Shown in pieces: positions 41,512-51,111 of a stretch of 64,000 bases of DNA. Source of the stretch: Prochlorococcus marinus CUG1435 (GTDB taxonomy: Bacteria > Cyanobacteriota > Cyanobacteriia > PCC-6307 > Cyanobiaceae). Below the pieces are notes generated by a model. That model did no database searches. It was not told where the DNA came from and saw nothing but the letters and a program-made list of their open reading frames with translations. The first letter of the stretch is position 1. Each line of letters begins with the position of its first letter. The stretch lies in contig JAEPLP010000001.1 of NCBI GenBank assembly GCA_017644375.1, positions 1,348,001 to 1,412,000 of the forward strand, given 5' to 3'. The position numbers and the translations under genes are program-made.

Positions 41512-42261
41512 CTAGTCTTCAGGTCTTCCTAAATAAACATCAATAACTTTTTTGTCTTTTTGTATGGTTTCCATCGTTCCCTCACATAATACTGTGCCCT
41601 GATTTAAAACTGAAACATTACTATCAAGTCTTCTTATAAATTCCATATCGTGATCTATTACCACTACGGTATTTTCTCCTGATAAAGATTTTAATAAATC
41701 AGCTGTAAGATCAGTTTCTTCATCCGTTAAACCAGCAACAGGTTCATCTACTAACATCAAATCTGGCTTTTGTCCTACTAACATGGCTATTTCGAGCCAT
41801 TGTTTTTGGCCATGTGATAAGGATCCAGCTTTAGAATCAACTTTTTGAGCTAAATTAACAATCTTCATAAGACGTTCAATCTCATTTAGCTGCTCATCCT
41901 TAATACTTTTATTTATAAGGTTTAAGGGACTTTTAGGAGTTGTCACAGATATTTCAAGATTTTCTTTAACCGTTAGATTTTCAAAGATTCTTGGACTTTG
42001 AAACTTTCTTCCCACTCCAAGCCTTGCTATTTTATGCTCCTTTCTACCTACTAAAGATTTTCCTTTGAAAATTACTTCACCTTTTGTTGGCTTAACCTTT
42101 CCAGTTATTACATCAAGAAATGTTGTTTTACCTGCCCCATTAGGTCCTATTACAGCTCTTAATTCTCCTTTCTTTAAATTTAAATTAAGTTTGTTAAGAG
42201 CTAAAAAACCCTCGAAACTAACAGTAATATCTATTAAATTTAGAAGATCCTTATTATTCAT
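41512..42261 (-). CDS. urtD: urea ABC transporter ATP-binding subunit UrtD
   Basis: 249 residues. LivG-class ATPase of the urea importer: Walker A GPNGAGKTTFLDVITG, a Q-loop KFQSPRIFENLT, signature LSHGQKQWLEIAM (HGQ variant typical of UrtD), Walker B LMLVDEPVAGLTDEE and switch VVIDHDMEFIRRL. It overlaps urtC by 8 bp and runs 2 bp ahead of urtE. Confidence 0.95.
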   Translation of the reverse strand: MNNKDLLNLIDITVSFEGFLALNKLNLNLKKGELRAVIGPNGAGKTTFLDVITGKVKPTKGEVIFKGKSLVGRKEHKIARLGVGRKFQSPRIFENLTVKENLEISVTTPKSPLNLINKSIKDEQLNEIERLMKIVNLAQKVDSKAGSLSHGQKQWLEIAMLVGQKPDLMLVDEPVAGLTDEETDLTADLLKSLSGENTVVVIDHDMEFIRRLDSNVSVLNQGTVLCEGTMETIQKDKKVIDVYLGRPED

Positions 42262-43384
42262 TATTCCCCTCCTTATTGTTAACTTCTAAGCTTGGATAAG
42301 TTTCAATCTTCCTTTTCAAACCAAATCTTTGAAGAAGGTTCCTAGGACCATCTCCTTGAATCCATCCTAAAACTCCTTCTGGCAGAGCTGTTACAACTAG
42401 GATAAATAACCCTCCTTGGATAAACATCCAGCTAGCAGGTAAAGCTTCACTTACTAGACTTTTTGCGTAGTTGATAAAAACTGCTCCTAGTATTGCTCCC
42501 AATAAAGTTCCTCTACCTCCAACAGCAACCCATATAACCATTTCTATAGAAAAGGGAACTGTCATAAATTGTGGTGATACTATTCCAGACTGAACAGTAT
42601 ATAAAGCTCCAGAAATTCCAGCGAGACCTCCAGCAATAGAAAATACTATCGTCTTGAATATAACTGGGTTATATCCTGTAAACCTAACTCTTGGTTCATC
42701 ATCTCGTATTCCTATAAGAATATTTCCAAATCTTCCTCTAACTACCCACTTTGCAAAAAACCATGCCGCTATAACTAGTATGGCCGTTATCCAAAAGAAT
42801 ATTCTTTGCATGGACTCAGAACCTACCATCTGACCAAATAGTTGTGTTACATCTGTTTTCAATCCATTTGTTCCATTTATAAGTTTTTGTTGTCCATTAA
42901 AGAAGTTAAAGAATACAAGGAGAGAAGCTTGAGTAAGTATAGAAAAATAAACCCCTTTGATTCTATTCCTGAAAACAAGAAATCCAATTAAACCAGCAAC
43001 CAATGCTGGAATTATCCAGATAGCGAAGAAGGTGAAAATTGGCGATTTAAACGGTTCCCAGAAAAAAGGCAATTTTTCAACACCGTATAAAGCAAAAAAT
43101 TCAGGAATATTATTTGGGAATTCAGAAGAGCTTGTTATTTGCAAATACATTGCTGCGCAATATCCACCTAATGCAAAAAATATACCTTGTCCAAGACTTA
43201 ACAAACCTGTATATCCCCAGATAAGATCTACACCAAGAGCTACTATGGACAAAGATAAGTATCTACCTAGAAGGTTTAGTCTAAATACAGGGAGTAAGGT
43301 TGGTGCTGCAATAATTAGAGCTATTAATATTATCCAGAATGATAATACTATTTTTTTATCAAATTTAAATTTACTTAGAGACAT
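42254..43384 (-). CDS. urtC: urea ABC transporter permease UrtC
   Basis: 376 residues, about ten hydrophobic segments (LivM class). Characteristic loops: VDLIWGYTGLLSLGQGIFFALGG early, LINGTNGLKTDVTQLFG, VRFTGYNPVIFKTIVFSIAGG and VAVGGRGTLLGAILGAV. Forms the inner-membrane channel with UrtB. Its ATG overlaps urtB by 1 bp and its 3' end overlaps urtD by 8 bp. Confidence 0.95.
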   Translation of the reverse strand: MSLSKFKFDKKIVLSFWIILIALIIAAPTLLPVFRLNLLGRYLSLSIVALGVDLIWGYTGLLSLGQGIFFALGGYCAAMYLQITSSSEFPNNIPEFFALYGVEKLPFFWEPFKSPIFTFFAIWIIPALVAGLIGFLVFRNRIKGVYFSILTQASLLVFFNFFNGQQKLINGTNGLKTDVTQLFGQMVGSESMQRIFFWITAILVIAAWFFAKWVVRGRFGNILIGIRDDEPRVRFTGYNPVIFKTIVFSIAGGLAGISGALYTVQSGIVSPQFMTVPFSIEMVIWVAVGGRGTLLGAILGAVFINYAKSLVSEALPASWMFIQGGLFILVVTALPEGVLGWIQGDGPRNLLQRFGLKRKIETYPSLEVNNKEGNNE

Positions 43385-44538
43385 TAGTTTTCCACCATCC
43401 TGCCTTTTTGAGGAAATAAACCTGTTGGTTTAAATTGCAAGAATATAACTATTAATGCAAATATCATTACTCTTGCCATACTTGTTGTAGCAAAAAAGTT
43501 GATTGTGTTTGAGAGTGGTAAAGGCATATCTGGCCAAATTGATAAGAGCCTTCCAGCTCCAATTAAATCAGTCATTATTCCTATTCCAAAGGAAGCAAGT
43601 ACTGTACCTAATAAATTTCCTACTCCTCCTAGCACTACAACCATAAAACAACCAACGATATAATTTCCGCCAACATTTGGTCCTACAGAACCTAATAGTG
43701 ATACTGCTACTCCAGCAACTCCTGCTAAGCCAGATCCTATTCCGAAGGTAATTATATCCACTTTTTCAGTAGATATACCAAGGCAGTCACTCATTTGTCG
43801 GTTCTGAGTAACTGCTCTAATACGCATCCCCCAAGCACTTTGGTTTAGAAATAATGTTATTGCAATTACAGAGATAAGTGTAATTACAATTATCATTAAT
43901 CTTGTTTTAGGAAATGCAGTTCCTAAAATTTCTACTTGACCTCTCATCCATGAGGGAGCTGTTACATCAACATTACGAGCACTCGCTCTACTTATTTTGC
44001 TTACATTGGATGAAATAACGCTACCGGTAAGAACACCAGTTAAAGCAGCCAATATCCAAGAACTAAATCTAAAATATTTGAAATTTATTGATTCTTTTAT
44101 TTTTTGGGGAAACGTTGTTGGTAAAAATAAACCAATTATAAGACTTATAACTAAACCAGTCCCATAAGCCAATGGTACACTTCTGACAAATTGTTGAAGA
44201 ATTAAGCTAACACCCCAAGTGGCGAGGAGAGTTTCTAGTGGACTTCCATAAAGCTTCCTAATTATAGTTTTTTCCAGGAGAATGCCTACTACTCCACTAA
44301 CAATGAAAGCAAGGAAAATTGAAACTATTATGTATGAATTGTAGAAGGGTTTTAATATGGGTAATTTGAAAATTAATTGCGTAACGTATGTTGTGTAAGC
44401 CCCAAGCATCATAAGTTCTCCATGGGCAAGATTTATAACACCCATAAGACCAAAAACAATCGCAAGACCTAATGCCGCAACAAGTAGTACAGATCCGATC
44501 GCAACACCATTAAAAAGACTGTCGAGAAGTAACTCCAA
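43384..44538 (-). CDS. urtB: urea ABC transporter permease UrtB
   Basis: 384 residues, LivH class, eight to ten membrane helices. Family loops: ALGLAIVFGLMGVINLAHGE near the N-terminus, TWGVSLILQQ, RAVTQNRQMSDCLGIST, and GGVGNLLGTVLASFGIG. An extra segment around 150-200 (SINFKYFRFSSW ... VDVTAPSWMRG) is the insertion seen in urea transporters. Starts 82 bp after the urtA stop, with a strong hairpin in between. Confidence 0.95.
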   Translation of the reverse strand: MELLLDSLFNGVAIGSVLLVAALGLAIVFGLMGVINLAHGELMMLGAYTTYVTQLIFKLPILKPFYNSYIIVSIFLAFIVSGVVGILLEKTIIRKLYGSPLETLLATWGVSLILQQFVRSVPLAYGTGLVISLIIGLFLPTTFPQKIKESINFKYFRFSSWILAALTGVLTGSVISSNVSKISRASARNVDVTAPSWMRGQVEILGTAFPKTRLMIIVITLISVIAITLFLNQSAWGMRIRAVTQNRQMSDCLGISTEKVDIITFGIGSGLAGVAGVAVSLLGSVGPNVGGNYIVGCFMVVVLGGVGNLLGTVLASFGIGIMTDLIGAGRLLSIWPDMPLPLSNTINFFATTSMARVMIFALIVIFLQFKPTGLFPQKGRMVEN

Positions 44539-44565
44539 TGTGAAAAAGTAAATATTTGTTTATAT

Positions 44566-44599
44566 AAAATAAAAGGAGGTGTTAACCTCCTTTTATTTT
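44566..44599 (-). terminator. perfect 15-bp hairpin between urtA and urtB
   Basis: Two exactly complementary 15-base arms (44566-44580 and 44585-44599) enclose a GTTA loop. The GC-rich tip (GGAGGT/ACCTCC) is followed by A/T pairs, the classic form of an attenuating terminator. Read in the urt direction it would end many transcripts after urtA and protect the 3' end of the urtA message. Confidence 0.8.
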
Positions 44600-44620
44600 G
44601 AAGCATAGGTTTTAATTAAA

Positions 44621-45898
44621 TTAAAGCTTATACTTTTCTCCTTTTGAAGGATCTGTCCAATCGCATGCAAATCCTTTTGAGCTTGGATGTTTTTGGTTCC
44701 ATGCTTGAGGAAGAACAACTCCAGTCTCTTCAAGAATTGTAAAGCCACCCTCTGCATTAATCTCTCCAATTCTTACTGTTTGAGATAAGTGATGGTTAGG
44801 CATAACTTCAACTGGACCTTGTGGGGCATCAAACTTTTGTCCAACTAGTGCTTCCCTTACTGCGTTGTCGTCGAAAGTTCCAGCATCTTCAACTGCTTGT
44901 TTCCATAAGTAAACCATGTTATAAGCAGATTCTTGAGGATCAGCTACAACACGATCTGCTCCCCATCTTTTCTTGAAACTTTTAGCAAATTTCTTAGATG
45001 CAGGAGTATCAATTGACATCATGTAATTCCATGCACCGTAGTGACCTTCAAGGAACTCAGGACCAATTGTACTAATCTCTTCTTCAGCAATTGAATAGTT
45101 CATTACGTAGTAGCCACTCGAAGGAGTGATACCAGCGTCTTGAATCTGTTTGAAGAATGCAACGTTTTGGTCACCATTAAGTGTATTAATGATTATTCCA
45201 CCTTCAGGAAGCGCCTTTTTGATTTTTGAGATAATTGGAGCAACTTCAGTATTTCCTAGTGGAAGATAATCTTCTCCAACAACTTTACCGCCCAATTGTT
45301 TTACCTGAGCTTTTGTAATTGTGTTTGAAGTTCTTGGGAAAACATAATCAGAACCTACAAGGAAGAAATCTCCACCAGCTGCGGGAGAACGCTTATACAT
45401 GAAATCTGTAGCGGGTTCTGATTGTTGGTTTGGTGTGGCTCCTGTATAGAAAATGTTGTTAGAACATTCTTGAGCTTCATATTGAATTGGGTAGTAGAGG
45501 AACGCATCTTTTGATTCGTAGACAGGTAACATTGCCTTTCTACTTGCAGATGTCCATCCACCAAATACGACAGGAACTCCGTCTTGGTCTATAAGTTTCT
45601 TTGATTTTTCAGCAAAGGTAGGCCAGTCAGATGCACCATCTTCAACTATGTATTCTATTTTGTAGCTTTTGCCGCCGACATTAACACCACCAGCAGCATT
45701 TATCTCTTCAATAGCCATTTTTTCTGTATCAACAAGAGTTGATTCAGAGATAGCCATTGTTCCGGATAACGAATGCAAAATACCAACGGTTACTGTGTCA
45801 TCGAAACTTCCGGAGGTTCCGCCTCCACCACACGAAGTTGCAGTGACCGCAAGTGAGGCAGTAGCTAAACCTGCCAAAATACGCCTTGAAATTCTCAT
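44621..45898 (-). CDS. urtA: urea ABC transporter substrate-binding lipoprotein UrtA
   Basis: 425 residues. The N-terminus is a lipoprotein signal: RISRRILAG then a hydrophobic run and TATSC with Cys at about 23. The mature protein is a type I periplasmic-binding fold of the urea/short-chain amide class: VTVGILHSLSGTMAISE, GGVNVGGKSYKIEYIVEDGA, GVPVVFGGWTSASRKAMLPV, and LFYYPIQYEAQECSNNIFYTG. First gene of the urt operon behind an NtcA-type promoter; usually among the most abundant nitrogen-responsive proteins in these cells (family knowledge). Confidence 0.96.
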   Translation of the reverse strand: MRISRRILAGLATASLAVTATSCGGGGTSGSFDDTVTVGILHSLSGTMAISESTLVDTEKMAIEEINAAGGVNVGGKSYKIEYIVEDGASDWPTFAEKSKKLIDQDGVPVVFGGWTSASRKAMLPVYESKDAFLYYPIQYEAQECSNNIFYTGATPNQQSEPATDFMYKRSPAAGGDFFLVGSDYVFPRTSNTITKAQVKQLGGKVVGEDYLPLGNTEVAPIISKIKKALPEGGIIINTLNGDQNVAFFKQIQDAGITPSSGYYVMNYSIAEEEISTIGPEFLEGHYGAWNYMMSIDTPASKKFAKSFKKRWGADRVVADPQESAYNMVYLWKQAVEDAGTFDDNAVREALVGQKFDAPQGPVEVMPNHHLSQTVRIGEINAEGGFTILEETGVVLPQAWNQKHPSSKGFACDWTDPSKGEKYKL

Positions 45899-45946
45899 GA
45901 ATTAGGATAAATTAGGTAATTGACCCTCATTAGGGGGATAAAATAA

Positions 45947-45988
45947 AAGTTATTAACGAGTGAGGATTCGTTTTGTATCAGTCGTAAC
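45947..45988 (-). promoter_or_regulatory. NtcA-type promoter of urtA
   Basis: On the minus strand GTT-N8-TAC (45975-45988) matches the NtcA site GTA-N8-TAC at five of six bases. A -10 hexamer of TAN3T form, TAACTT (45947-45952), follows after exactly 22 bases, the spacing expected for NtcA-activated genes. The predicted start is near 45940, about 40 bases before the urtA ATG. Confidence 0.75.
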
Positions 45989-46026
45989 TTTTTGTTGAAT
46001 CCAATATATAATTAATTAACATTTTT

Positions 46027-46638
46027 CTAGTTTGGATTGTTGGGAATATGTGATTCTAAAAATTGAATTATTTCTTCAACTCCTTTGCCGTTACTTAGAT
46101 TGGTAAAAAACCAAGGTTTCCCTTTTCTCATAAATTCAGTATCACTTTTCATAATATTTAAATCTGCACCAACCATATCTGCTAAGTCAATTTTGTTTAT
46201 TAATAATAAATCTGACCTTGTTATCCCTGGTCCCCCTTTTCTAGGAATTTTGTCACCGGCAGATACATCAATCACATATATTGATAAATCTACAAGTTCT
46301 GGACTAAAACTAGATGCTAAATTATCACCTCCGCTTTCTACAAAAACAAAATCTAAAGGATTATATTTAATTTCTAAATCTAAAACTGCGTTTTTATTTA
46401 AGGAACAATCCTCTCTTATCGCTGTATGAGGACAACCTCCTGTTTCTACACCAATAATCCTTCCTTCCTCTAAAACTTTTTTATTTATAAGAAAGTTAGC
46501 ATCTTCTTTGGTATAAATATCATTAGTAACAACAGCTATCTCATAATTTTTTTTCAGGCTTAAGCATAGAGTCTCTACTAATGCAGTTTTTCCTGAGCCT
46601 ACAGGCCCAGCAACTCCTACTCTCAATTTGCTGCTCAT
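46027..46638 (-). CDS. ureG: urease accessory GTPase UreG
   Basis: 203 residues. Couples GTP hydrolysis to nickel delivery into apo-urease. P-loop [14 protein letters not shown] (about 11-24), [13 protein letters not shown], the metal-binding [17 protein letters not shown] (CPH), [16 protein letters not shown] and a base-recognition NKIDL. Last gene of the ureEFG run, 3 bp after ureF. Confidence 0.97.
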   Translation of the reverse strand: MSSKLRVGVAGPVGSGKTALVETLCLSLKKNYEIAVVTNDIYTKEDANFLINKKVLEEGRIIGVETGGCPHTAIREDCSLNKNAVLDLEIKYNPLDFVFVESGGDNLASSFSPELVDLSIYVIDVSAGDKIPRKGGPGITRSDLLLINKIDLADMVGADLNIMKSDTEFMRKGKPWFFTNLSNGKGVEEIIQFLESHIPNNPN

Positions 46639-46641
46639 AAA

Positions 46642-47328
46642 TTAATTTCTAAAAAGCTTTGTATAAAGGTCATTATGATTTTGTTGTGCCATAGCTAAAC
46701 CTACATTGCCAAAATAGATGTCATTAATTTCTTTGTCCATAATTTCTTTAGAAACTTTTGAAATTATTGCTAATAAATCTCTCTGAATTAATTGTGCTTT
46801 TGTTGAACCAATAGGAATAATCCTCAATGCTGCACTAAGTTGGTTTGCACTCCATGCGTAGAAAAAATTCTCAACCATTTCTAACTTCGTAATTTCAAAA
46901 CAATAACAAGCCCAACTCCACGCAAAAGACCAGGAGTTTTTCTTATTTTTTTTATATATATATTCGAATCCAAATTCTTTGTTTAGATCAAAGAGAGATT
47001 TTGCCATTTGAGTTTGTTGTTCTCTCATTTCGACTGAGTCTTTTGATGCGAGGATCCATTTATCCAAACTCATTAGCTTTTGCAAATTACTTTTTAAATT
47101 TTTGCCATCGTTTAACTCTTTATAAATATCAAAAAAATCTAATAATAGTCTAGCATCTAGTCTAATCTGGCCAATTTCTAGTTCACTTATGATTAATTCT
47201 TTTACCGAATTTGAGTCTTTTAAATCTTTGGTATTTAAGTAACTCTCTAATCCCTCCGAATAACAAAATCCTCCAACTGGTAAGTTAGGGCTTATTAATA
47301 AATATTTTAATAAGTGACTTTTACTCAT
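46642..47328 (-). CDS. ureF: urease accessory protein UreF
   Basis: 228 residues, all helical. Bridges UreD-bound apo-urease and UreG. Family features: the opening LKYLLISPNLPVGGFCYSEGLE (an SP..PVGGF..S.GLE motif), a central FAWSWACYCFEITKLEMV, and AALRIIPIGSTKAQLIQRDL near the end. Overlaps ureE by 8 bp and abuts ureG. Confidence 0.94.
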   Translation of the reverse strand: MSKSHLLKYLLISPNLPVGGFCYSEGLESYLNTKDLKDSNSVKELIISELEIGQIRLDARLLLDFFDIYKELNDGKNLKSNLQKLMSLDKWILASKDSVEMREQQTQMAKSLFDLNKEFGFEYIYKKNKKNSWSFAWSWACYCFEITKLEMVENFFYAWSANQLSAALRIIPIGSTKAQLIQRDLLAIISKVSKEIMDKEINDIYFGNVGLAMAQQNHNDLYTKLFRN

Positions 47329-47764
47329 GACTATGGGCGCCTCTTTCCGGAAAAAACTTTTTTTTTGTATTTTTTACATCAACATTAAAATTAAGAAGCA
47401 TATTTTTAATAACATAATCACTTTTTGTAAGAAGAATGCCTTCTTCGATTTCTACCTCTACGTGCCTATTTCCAAGATGATAAGCGGTTTTAATAAGTTC
47501 AATTTTAGAATTTGAACTTATTTCAATTAAATTTTCTGTTTTGGCAATTATCTCTACATAAAAATTGGACTCATTAGTTGAAAGAATATCTCCATCATTT
47601 AATTTTCCCTCTCTAGGTAATTGTAAAATTATTTCTTGATCACAATCAGTTAATCTTTTTCCTCGTAAGATTCTTCTTTCTTCTGAACTTAGGGTAAGTT
47701 TTAAAAATGAACCTAATTTCGGTTTTTCCTTAATCCAATCAGTTACAACAATTTGTTTATTCAT
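47321..47764 (-). CDS. ureE: urease accessory protein UreE (nickel chaperone)
   Basis: 147 residues from the ATG at 47764 (further in-frame starts lie at 47770 and 47776). Binds nickel and passes it to the UreG/urease complex. The N-terminal beta domain has LKLTLSSEERRILRGKRLTDC and LQLPREGKLNDGDIL. The C-terminal metal domain shows TAYHLGNRHVEVEIEEG with the conserved His, and the very end is ERGAHSHE. The His-rich tail is short. Overlaps ureF by 8 bp. Confidence 0.93.
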   Translation of the reverse strand: MNKQIVVTDWIKEKPKLGSFLKLTLSSEERRILRGKRLTDCDQEIILQLPREGKLNDGDILSTNESNFYVEIIAKTENLIEISSNSKIELIKTAYHLGNRHVEVEIEEGILLTKSDYVIKNMLLNFNVDVKNTKKKFFPERGAHSHE

Positions 47765-47785
47765 TCTCATAATCAAAATTTTTGG

Positions 47786-47802
47786 TTACTTTAATCTAGT
47801 AA
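47786..47802. promoter_or_regulatory. inverted repeat in the ureE/ureD divergent spacer
   Basis: TTACT (47786-47790) and AGTAA (47798-47802) form 5-bp arms across seven bases in the 54-bp spacer that must hold both divergent promoters. It is not in NtcA (GTA-N8-TAC) orientation, so what binds it is unclear. Confidence 0.25.
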
Positions 47803-47818
47803 TTAAAGAAAACAATTT

Positions 47819-48721
47819 ATGATTAAAACTTCATGGGAAGGTAATTGTTTCTTAAATTTTTTCAATAATAAAGCAAGTTTAGGAAATGTTGATAAAACAA
47901 TCTTTAAATCTAAATCAACTTCTCCTTACAAGTTATTAAAGTCTACTCATGATCAGGAGGGTAGGTGCATTTTACCTGTACTTCATACTGCAGGGGGATT
48001 GGTTGGCGGCGATTTACTTGAGTTTGAGGTAAACCTTGAAAAAAACTCTAAGGTATTGTTGACTACTTCTTCAGCTCAGAAAGTATATGGATCAGTTGGG
48101 ATATCTAAAATCAATCCAAAAGGAACTTTTTCAAAGCAAAAAAATCTAATAAATATTCTTGATAATTCTCATTTGGAATATCTCCCTCAAGAAACAATTA
48201 TCTTTGCAAATGGTTTATTTGATCAAATTTTTAAAGTATCTATTTCAGAAACTTCAAGTTTTTTATTTACTGATTTAATAAGACTTGGAAGATCTTCCTC
48301 TGGTGAATCTATTGAGAGTGGAGTTTTTAGGTCTAAATTAGAAATTATGAGAAATAATGATTTATTTGATGATTGGGAATATGTTGATCAAATTGAATTA
48401 TCTAAGGCAAGTTATGCAGCCAAATCAGGTATGGATTACATGCCTGTTTTTGGATCTTTAATTTGGATTTGCAAAAAAGATTTTTCCAAATCGAAAATAA
48501 ATAATCTTGTGGGAAATATAAAAAAGATTTTCAATGAAACTGATAATAATTTATCTATTGGAATCCTTGAAAATGGAATCTCTGTAAGATTTCTGGGGAG
48601 TTCTTCTCAAGAAGCTAGGAAATGTTTTTTTTGTATTTGGAAACAAATTAGGTCTGTTAGTGGATTTTGTGAGCCAAAATATCAAGGTGTATGGCCTTTA
48701 CAAGATTCTATGAATTATTAA
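47819..48721 (+). CDS. ureD: urease accessory protein UreD
   Basis: 300 residues. Scaffold that binds apo-urease and receives UreF/UreG. Seen: [24 protein letters not shown] (GG..GGD motif), [34 protein letters not shown] and a [14 protein letters not shown] segment. Diverges from ureEFG and is followed after 50 bp by ureA, so ureDABC are one unit. Confidence 0.95.
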   Translation: MIKTSWEGNCFLNFFNNKASLGNVDKTIFKSKSTSPYKLLKSTHDQEGRCILPVLHTAGGLVGGDLLEFEVNLEKNSKVLLTTSSAQKVYGSVGISKINPKGTFSKQKNLINILDNSHLEYLPQETIIFANGLFDQIFKVSISETSSFLFTDLIRLGRSSSGESIESGVFRSKLEIMRNNDLFDDWEYVDQIELSKASYAAKSGMDYMPVFGSLIWICKKDFSKSKINNLVGNIKKIFNETDNNLSIGILENGISVRFLGSSSQEARKCFFCIWKQIRSVSGFCEPKYQGVWPLQDSMNY

Positions 48722-48771
48722 TTATGTTCAGAAAGAACCTTTTTTAAGAATAAATAGATTAATTTTTTATT

Positions 48772-49074
48772 ATGCATCTTTCACCTCAAGAAAAGGATAA
48801 ATTACTGATTTTTTCTGCTGCTCTCTTAGCTGAAAGAAGGCTTAGTCGAGGTCTTAAGCTTAATTATCCTGAAACAATTGCTTTTTTGAGTTTTCAAGTT
48901 CTTGAAGGAGCTCGAGATGGAAAAAGTGTAAGTCAATTAATGTCAGAGGGAACTACCTGGCTTTCAAAATCACAAGTTATGGAGGGCATTCCTGAAATGG
49001 TTGATGAAGTCCAAATTGAAGCAGTTTTCCCAGATGGGACAAAGTTAGTTACTATTCACAATCCGATTAACTAG
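48772..49074 (+). CDS. ureA: urease gamma subunit
   Basis: 100 residues. Smallest structural subunit of urease (urea + water gives ammonia + CO2). Seen: [22 protein letters not shown] (1-22 region), [24 protein letters not shown], and VPEM-like [21 protein letters not shown] near the end. Two base pairs before ureB. Confidence 0.97.
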   Translation: MHLSPQEKDKLLIFSAALLAERRLSRGLKLNYPETIAFLSFQVLEGARDGKSVSQLMSEGTTWLSKSQVMEGIPEMVDEVQIEAVFPDGTKLVTIHNPIN

Positions 49075-49076
49075 TT

Positions 49077-49397
49077 ATGAGTAATTTAATTCCTGGCGAA
49101 ATAATACCTGAACAAGGTGAAATCGAATTAAATCTTGGTAAGGAAGTTAAAACATTAAAAGTTTCTAATTCTGGAGATAGGCCTGTACAAATTGGATCTC
49201 ATTATCATTTTTTTGAAGCTAATAAGTCTTTAATTTTTGACCGAGAAGAAGCATTTGGTATGCGTCTTGACATTCCTGCAGGAACAGCAATTAGATTCGA
49301 ACCTGGAGACACAACTGATGTCAAATTAGTTCCATATTCAGGTTTAAGGTTTGTACATGGTTTTAATTCATTGGTTAACGGTTCTTTAGATACGTAA
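49077..49397 (+). CDS. ureB: urease beta subunit
   Basis: 106 residues, with the beta-sandwich pattern: [38 protein letters not shown] (GSHYHF motif), [24 protein letters not shown], and [18 protein letters not shown]. Four bases before ureC. Length typical. Confidence 0.97.
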   Translation: MSNLIPGEIIPEQGEIELNLGKEVKTLKVSNSGDRPVQIGSHYHFFEANKSLIFDREEAFGMRLDIPAGTAIRFEPGDTTDVKLVPYSGLRFVHGFNSLVNGSLDT

Positions 49398-49401
49398 AAT
49401 T

Positions 49402-51111
49402 ATGTCCTATAAAATTGACAGAAATACTTATGCGCAAACTTACGGACCCACGACCGGGGATAGAGTAAGACTTGCTGATACCGAACTTTTTATAGAAGTA
49501 GAAAAGGATTTAACTACATATGGAGATGAAGTTAAGTTCGGTGGAGGTAAAGTTATTAGAGATGGGATGGGACAGTCTCAATTAAGAAGATCTGATGGAG
49601 CTGTAGATACCGTAATAACTAATGCTTTGATCGTAGATTGGTGGGGAATAATTAAGGCTGATGTGGGTATAAAAGATGGAATGATTTTTGAAATTGGTAA
49701 GGCTGGTAATCCTGATATCCAGGATAATGTAGATATTGTTATTGGTGCATCAACAGAAGTAATAGCTGGAGAAGGCCATATTCTTACTGCGGGTTCAATA
49801 GATACCCATATACATTTTATATGTCCCCAACAAATTGAAACGGCATTAGCTTCTGGAATCACAACTATGTTAGGAGGAGGAACTGGACCTGCAACTGGCA
49901 CAAATGCCACTACTTGTACTCCAGGTTCTTTTCATATTTCAAGGATGCTTCAATCTGCAGAAGCATTCCCCATGAATTTAGGTTTTTTTGGAAAAGGAAA
50001 TTCAACAAACGAGAGAAATCTTATTGATCAGGTTGAAGCTGGTGCATGTGGATTGAAGCTTCATGAGGATTGGGGAACGACTCCCTCTACAATAAATTCT
50101 TGTCTTAATGTTGCAGATAAGTTTGACGTACAAGTATGTATTCATACTGATACTTTGAATGAGGCAGGCTTTGTTGAAGATACCATCAACGCTATTGCAG
50201 GAAGAACTATTCATACTTTTCATACGGAAGGAGCAGGTGGAGGACATGCGCCAGATATTATTAAAATTTGTGGAGAAAAAAATGTTCTTCCAAGTAGTAC
50301 TAATCCAACAAGACCCTATACGAAGAATACATTAGAAGAACATCTTGACATGTTAATGGTTTGTCATCATTTAGATTCTAAAATCCCAGAAGATATTGCA
50401 TTTGCTGAATCAAGGATCAGAAGAGAGACTATTGCAGCTGAGGATATTTTGCATGATATAGGTGCCTTTTCAATTATTGCTAGTGATTCTCAAGCTATGG
50501 GAAGAGTTGGTGAAGTAATTACAAGAACTTTTCAAACAGCTCATAAAATGAAAGTACAAAGGGGGCCGCTATCGCAGGATTCTGATAGAAACGATAATTA
50601 CAGAGTAAAGAGATATATTTCTAAAGTTACAATTAATCCTGCAATAGCTCACGGTATTGATAAACATGTAGGGTCTATAGAAAAGGGTAAAATTGCAGAT
50701 TTGGTATTGTGGAAACCTTCTTTTTTTGCGGTAAAACCTGAATTAGTTGTTAAAGGAGGATCTATTGTTTGGTCCCAAATGGGTGATGCAAATGCTTCAA
50801 TTCCTACTCCAGGTCCTGTACATGGTAGACCTATGTTTGCAAGTTTCGGCCAATCTCTAATTAAAAGTTCTTTTACCTTCTTAAGTAAAAATGCAATTGA
50901 TCAAAATATTCCTAATAAATTAGGTTTACAAAAGAAATGTATTGCCGTTGAAAATACCAGAAATATCTCTAAATCACACTTGAAACTTAATAGTAAACTA
51001 CCAAATATTTCAGTTGATCCTCAAACTTATGAAGTTTTTTCTGATGGGGAACTTCTTACTTGTGAACCCCTTGATGAAGTCCCAATGGCTCAAAGGTACT
51101 TTTTACTTTAG
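49402..51111 (+). CDS. ureC: urease alpha subunit
   Basis: 569 residues, the catalytic subunit with the dinickel site. Seen: nickel-binding His 136 and His 138 in [12 protein letters not shown], the carbamylated Lys 219 in [12 protein letters not shown] with His 221, [10 protein letters not shown], then [15 protein letters not shown] with further His ligands, and the mobile flap VCHHLD with the conserved Cys and His. Complete and of normal length; no key residue is missing. Its 3' end overlaps gpgS tail-to-tail by 4 bp. Confidence 0.98.
   Translation: MSYKIDRNTYAQTYGPTTGDRVRLADTELFIEVEKDLTTYGDEVKFGGGKVIRDGMGQSQLRRSDGAVDTVITNALIVDWWGIIKADVGIKDGMIFEIGKAGNPDIQDNVDIVIGASTEVIAGEGHILTAGSIDTHIHFICPQQIETALASGITTMLGGGTGPATGTNATTCTPGSFHISRMLQSAEAFPMNLGFFGKGNSTNERNLIDQVEAGACGLKLHEDWGTTPSTINSCLNVADKFDVQVCIHTDTLNEAGFVEDTINAIAGRTIHTFHTEGAGGGHAPDIIKICGEKNVLPSSTNPTRPYTKNTLEEHLDMLMVCHHLDSKIPEDIAFAESRIRRETIAAEDILHDIGAFSIIASDSQAMGRVGEVITRTFQTAHKMKVQRGPLSQDSDRNDNYRVKRYISKVTINPAIAHGIDKHVGSIEKGKIADLVLWKPSFFAVKPELVVKGGSIVWSQMGDANASIPTPGPVHGRPMFASFGQSLIKSSFTFLSKNAIDQNIPNKLGLQKKCIAVENTRNISKSHLKLNSKLPNISVDPQTYEVFSDGELLTCEPLDEVPMAQRYFLL

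Noticed and set aside
47786-47802. NtcA site between ureE and ureD
   Set aside because: The arms are TTACT/AGTAA with seven bases between, the opposite orientation and spacing to GTA-N8-TAC, so only a generic inverted repeat is recorded.
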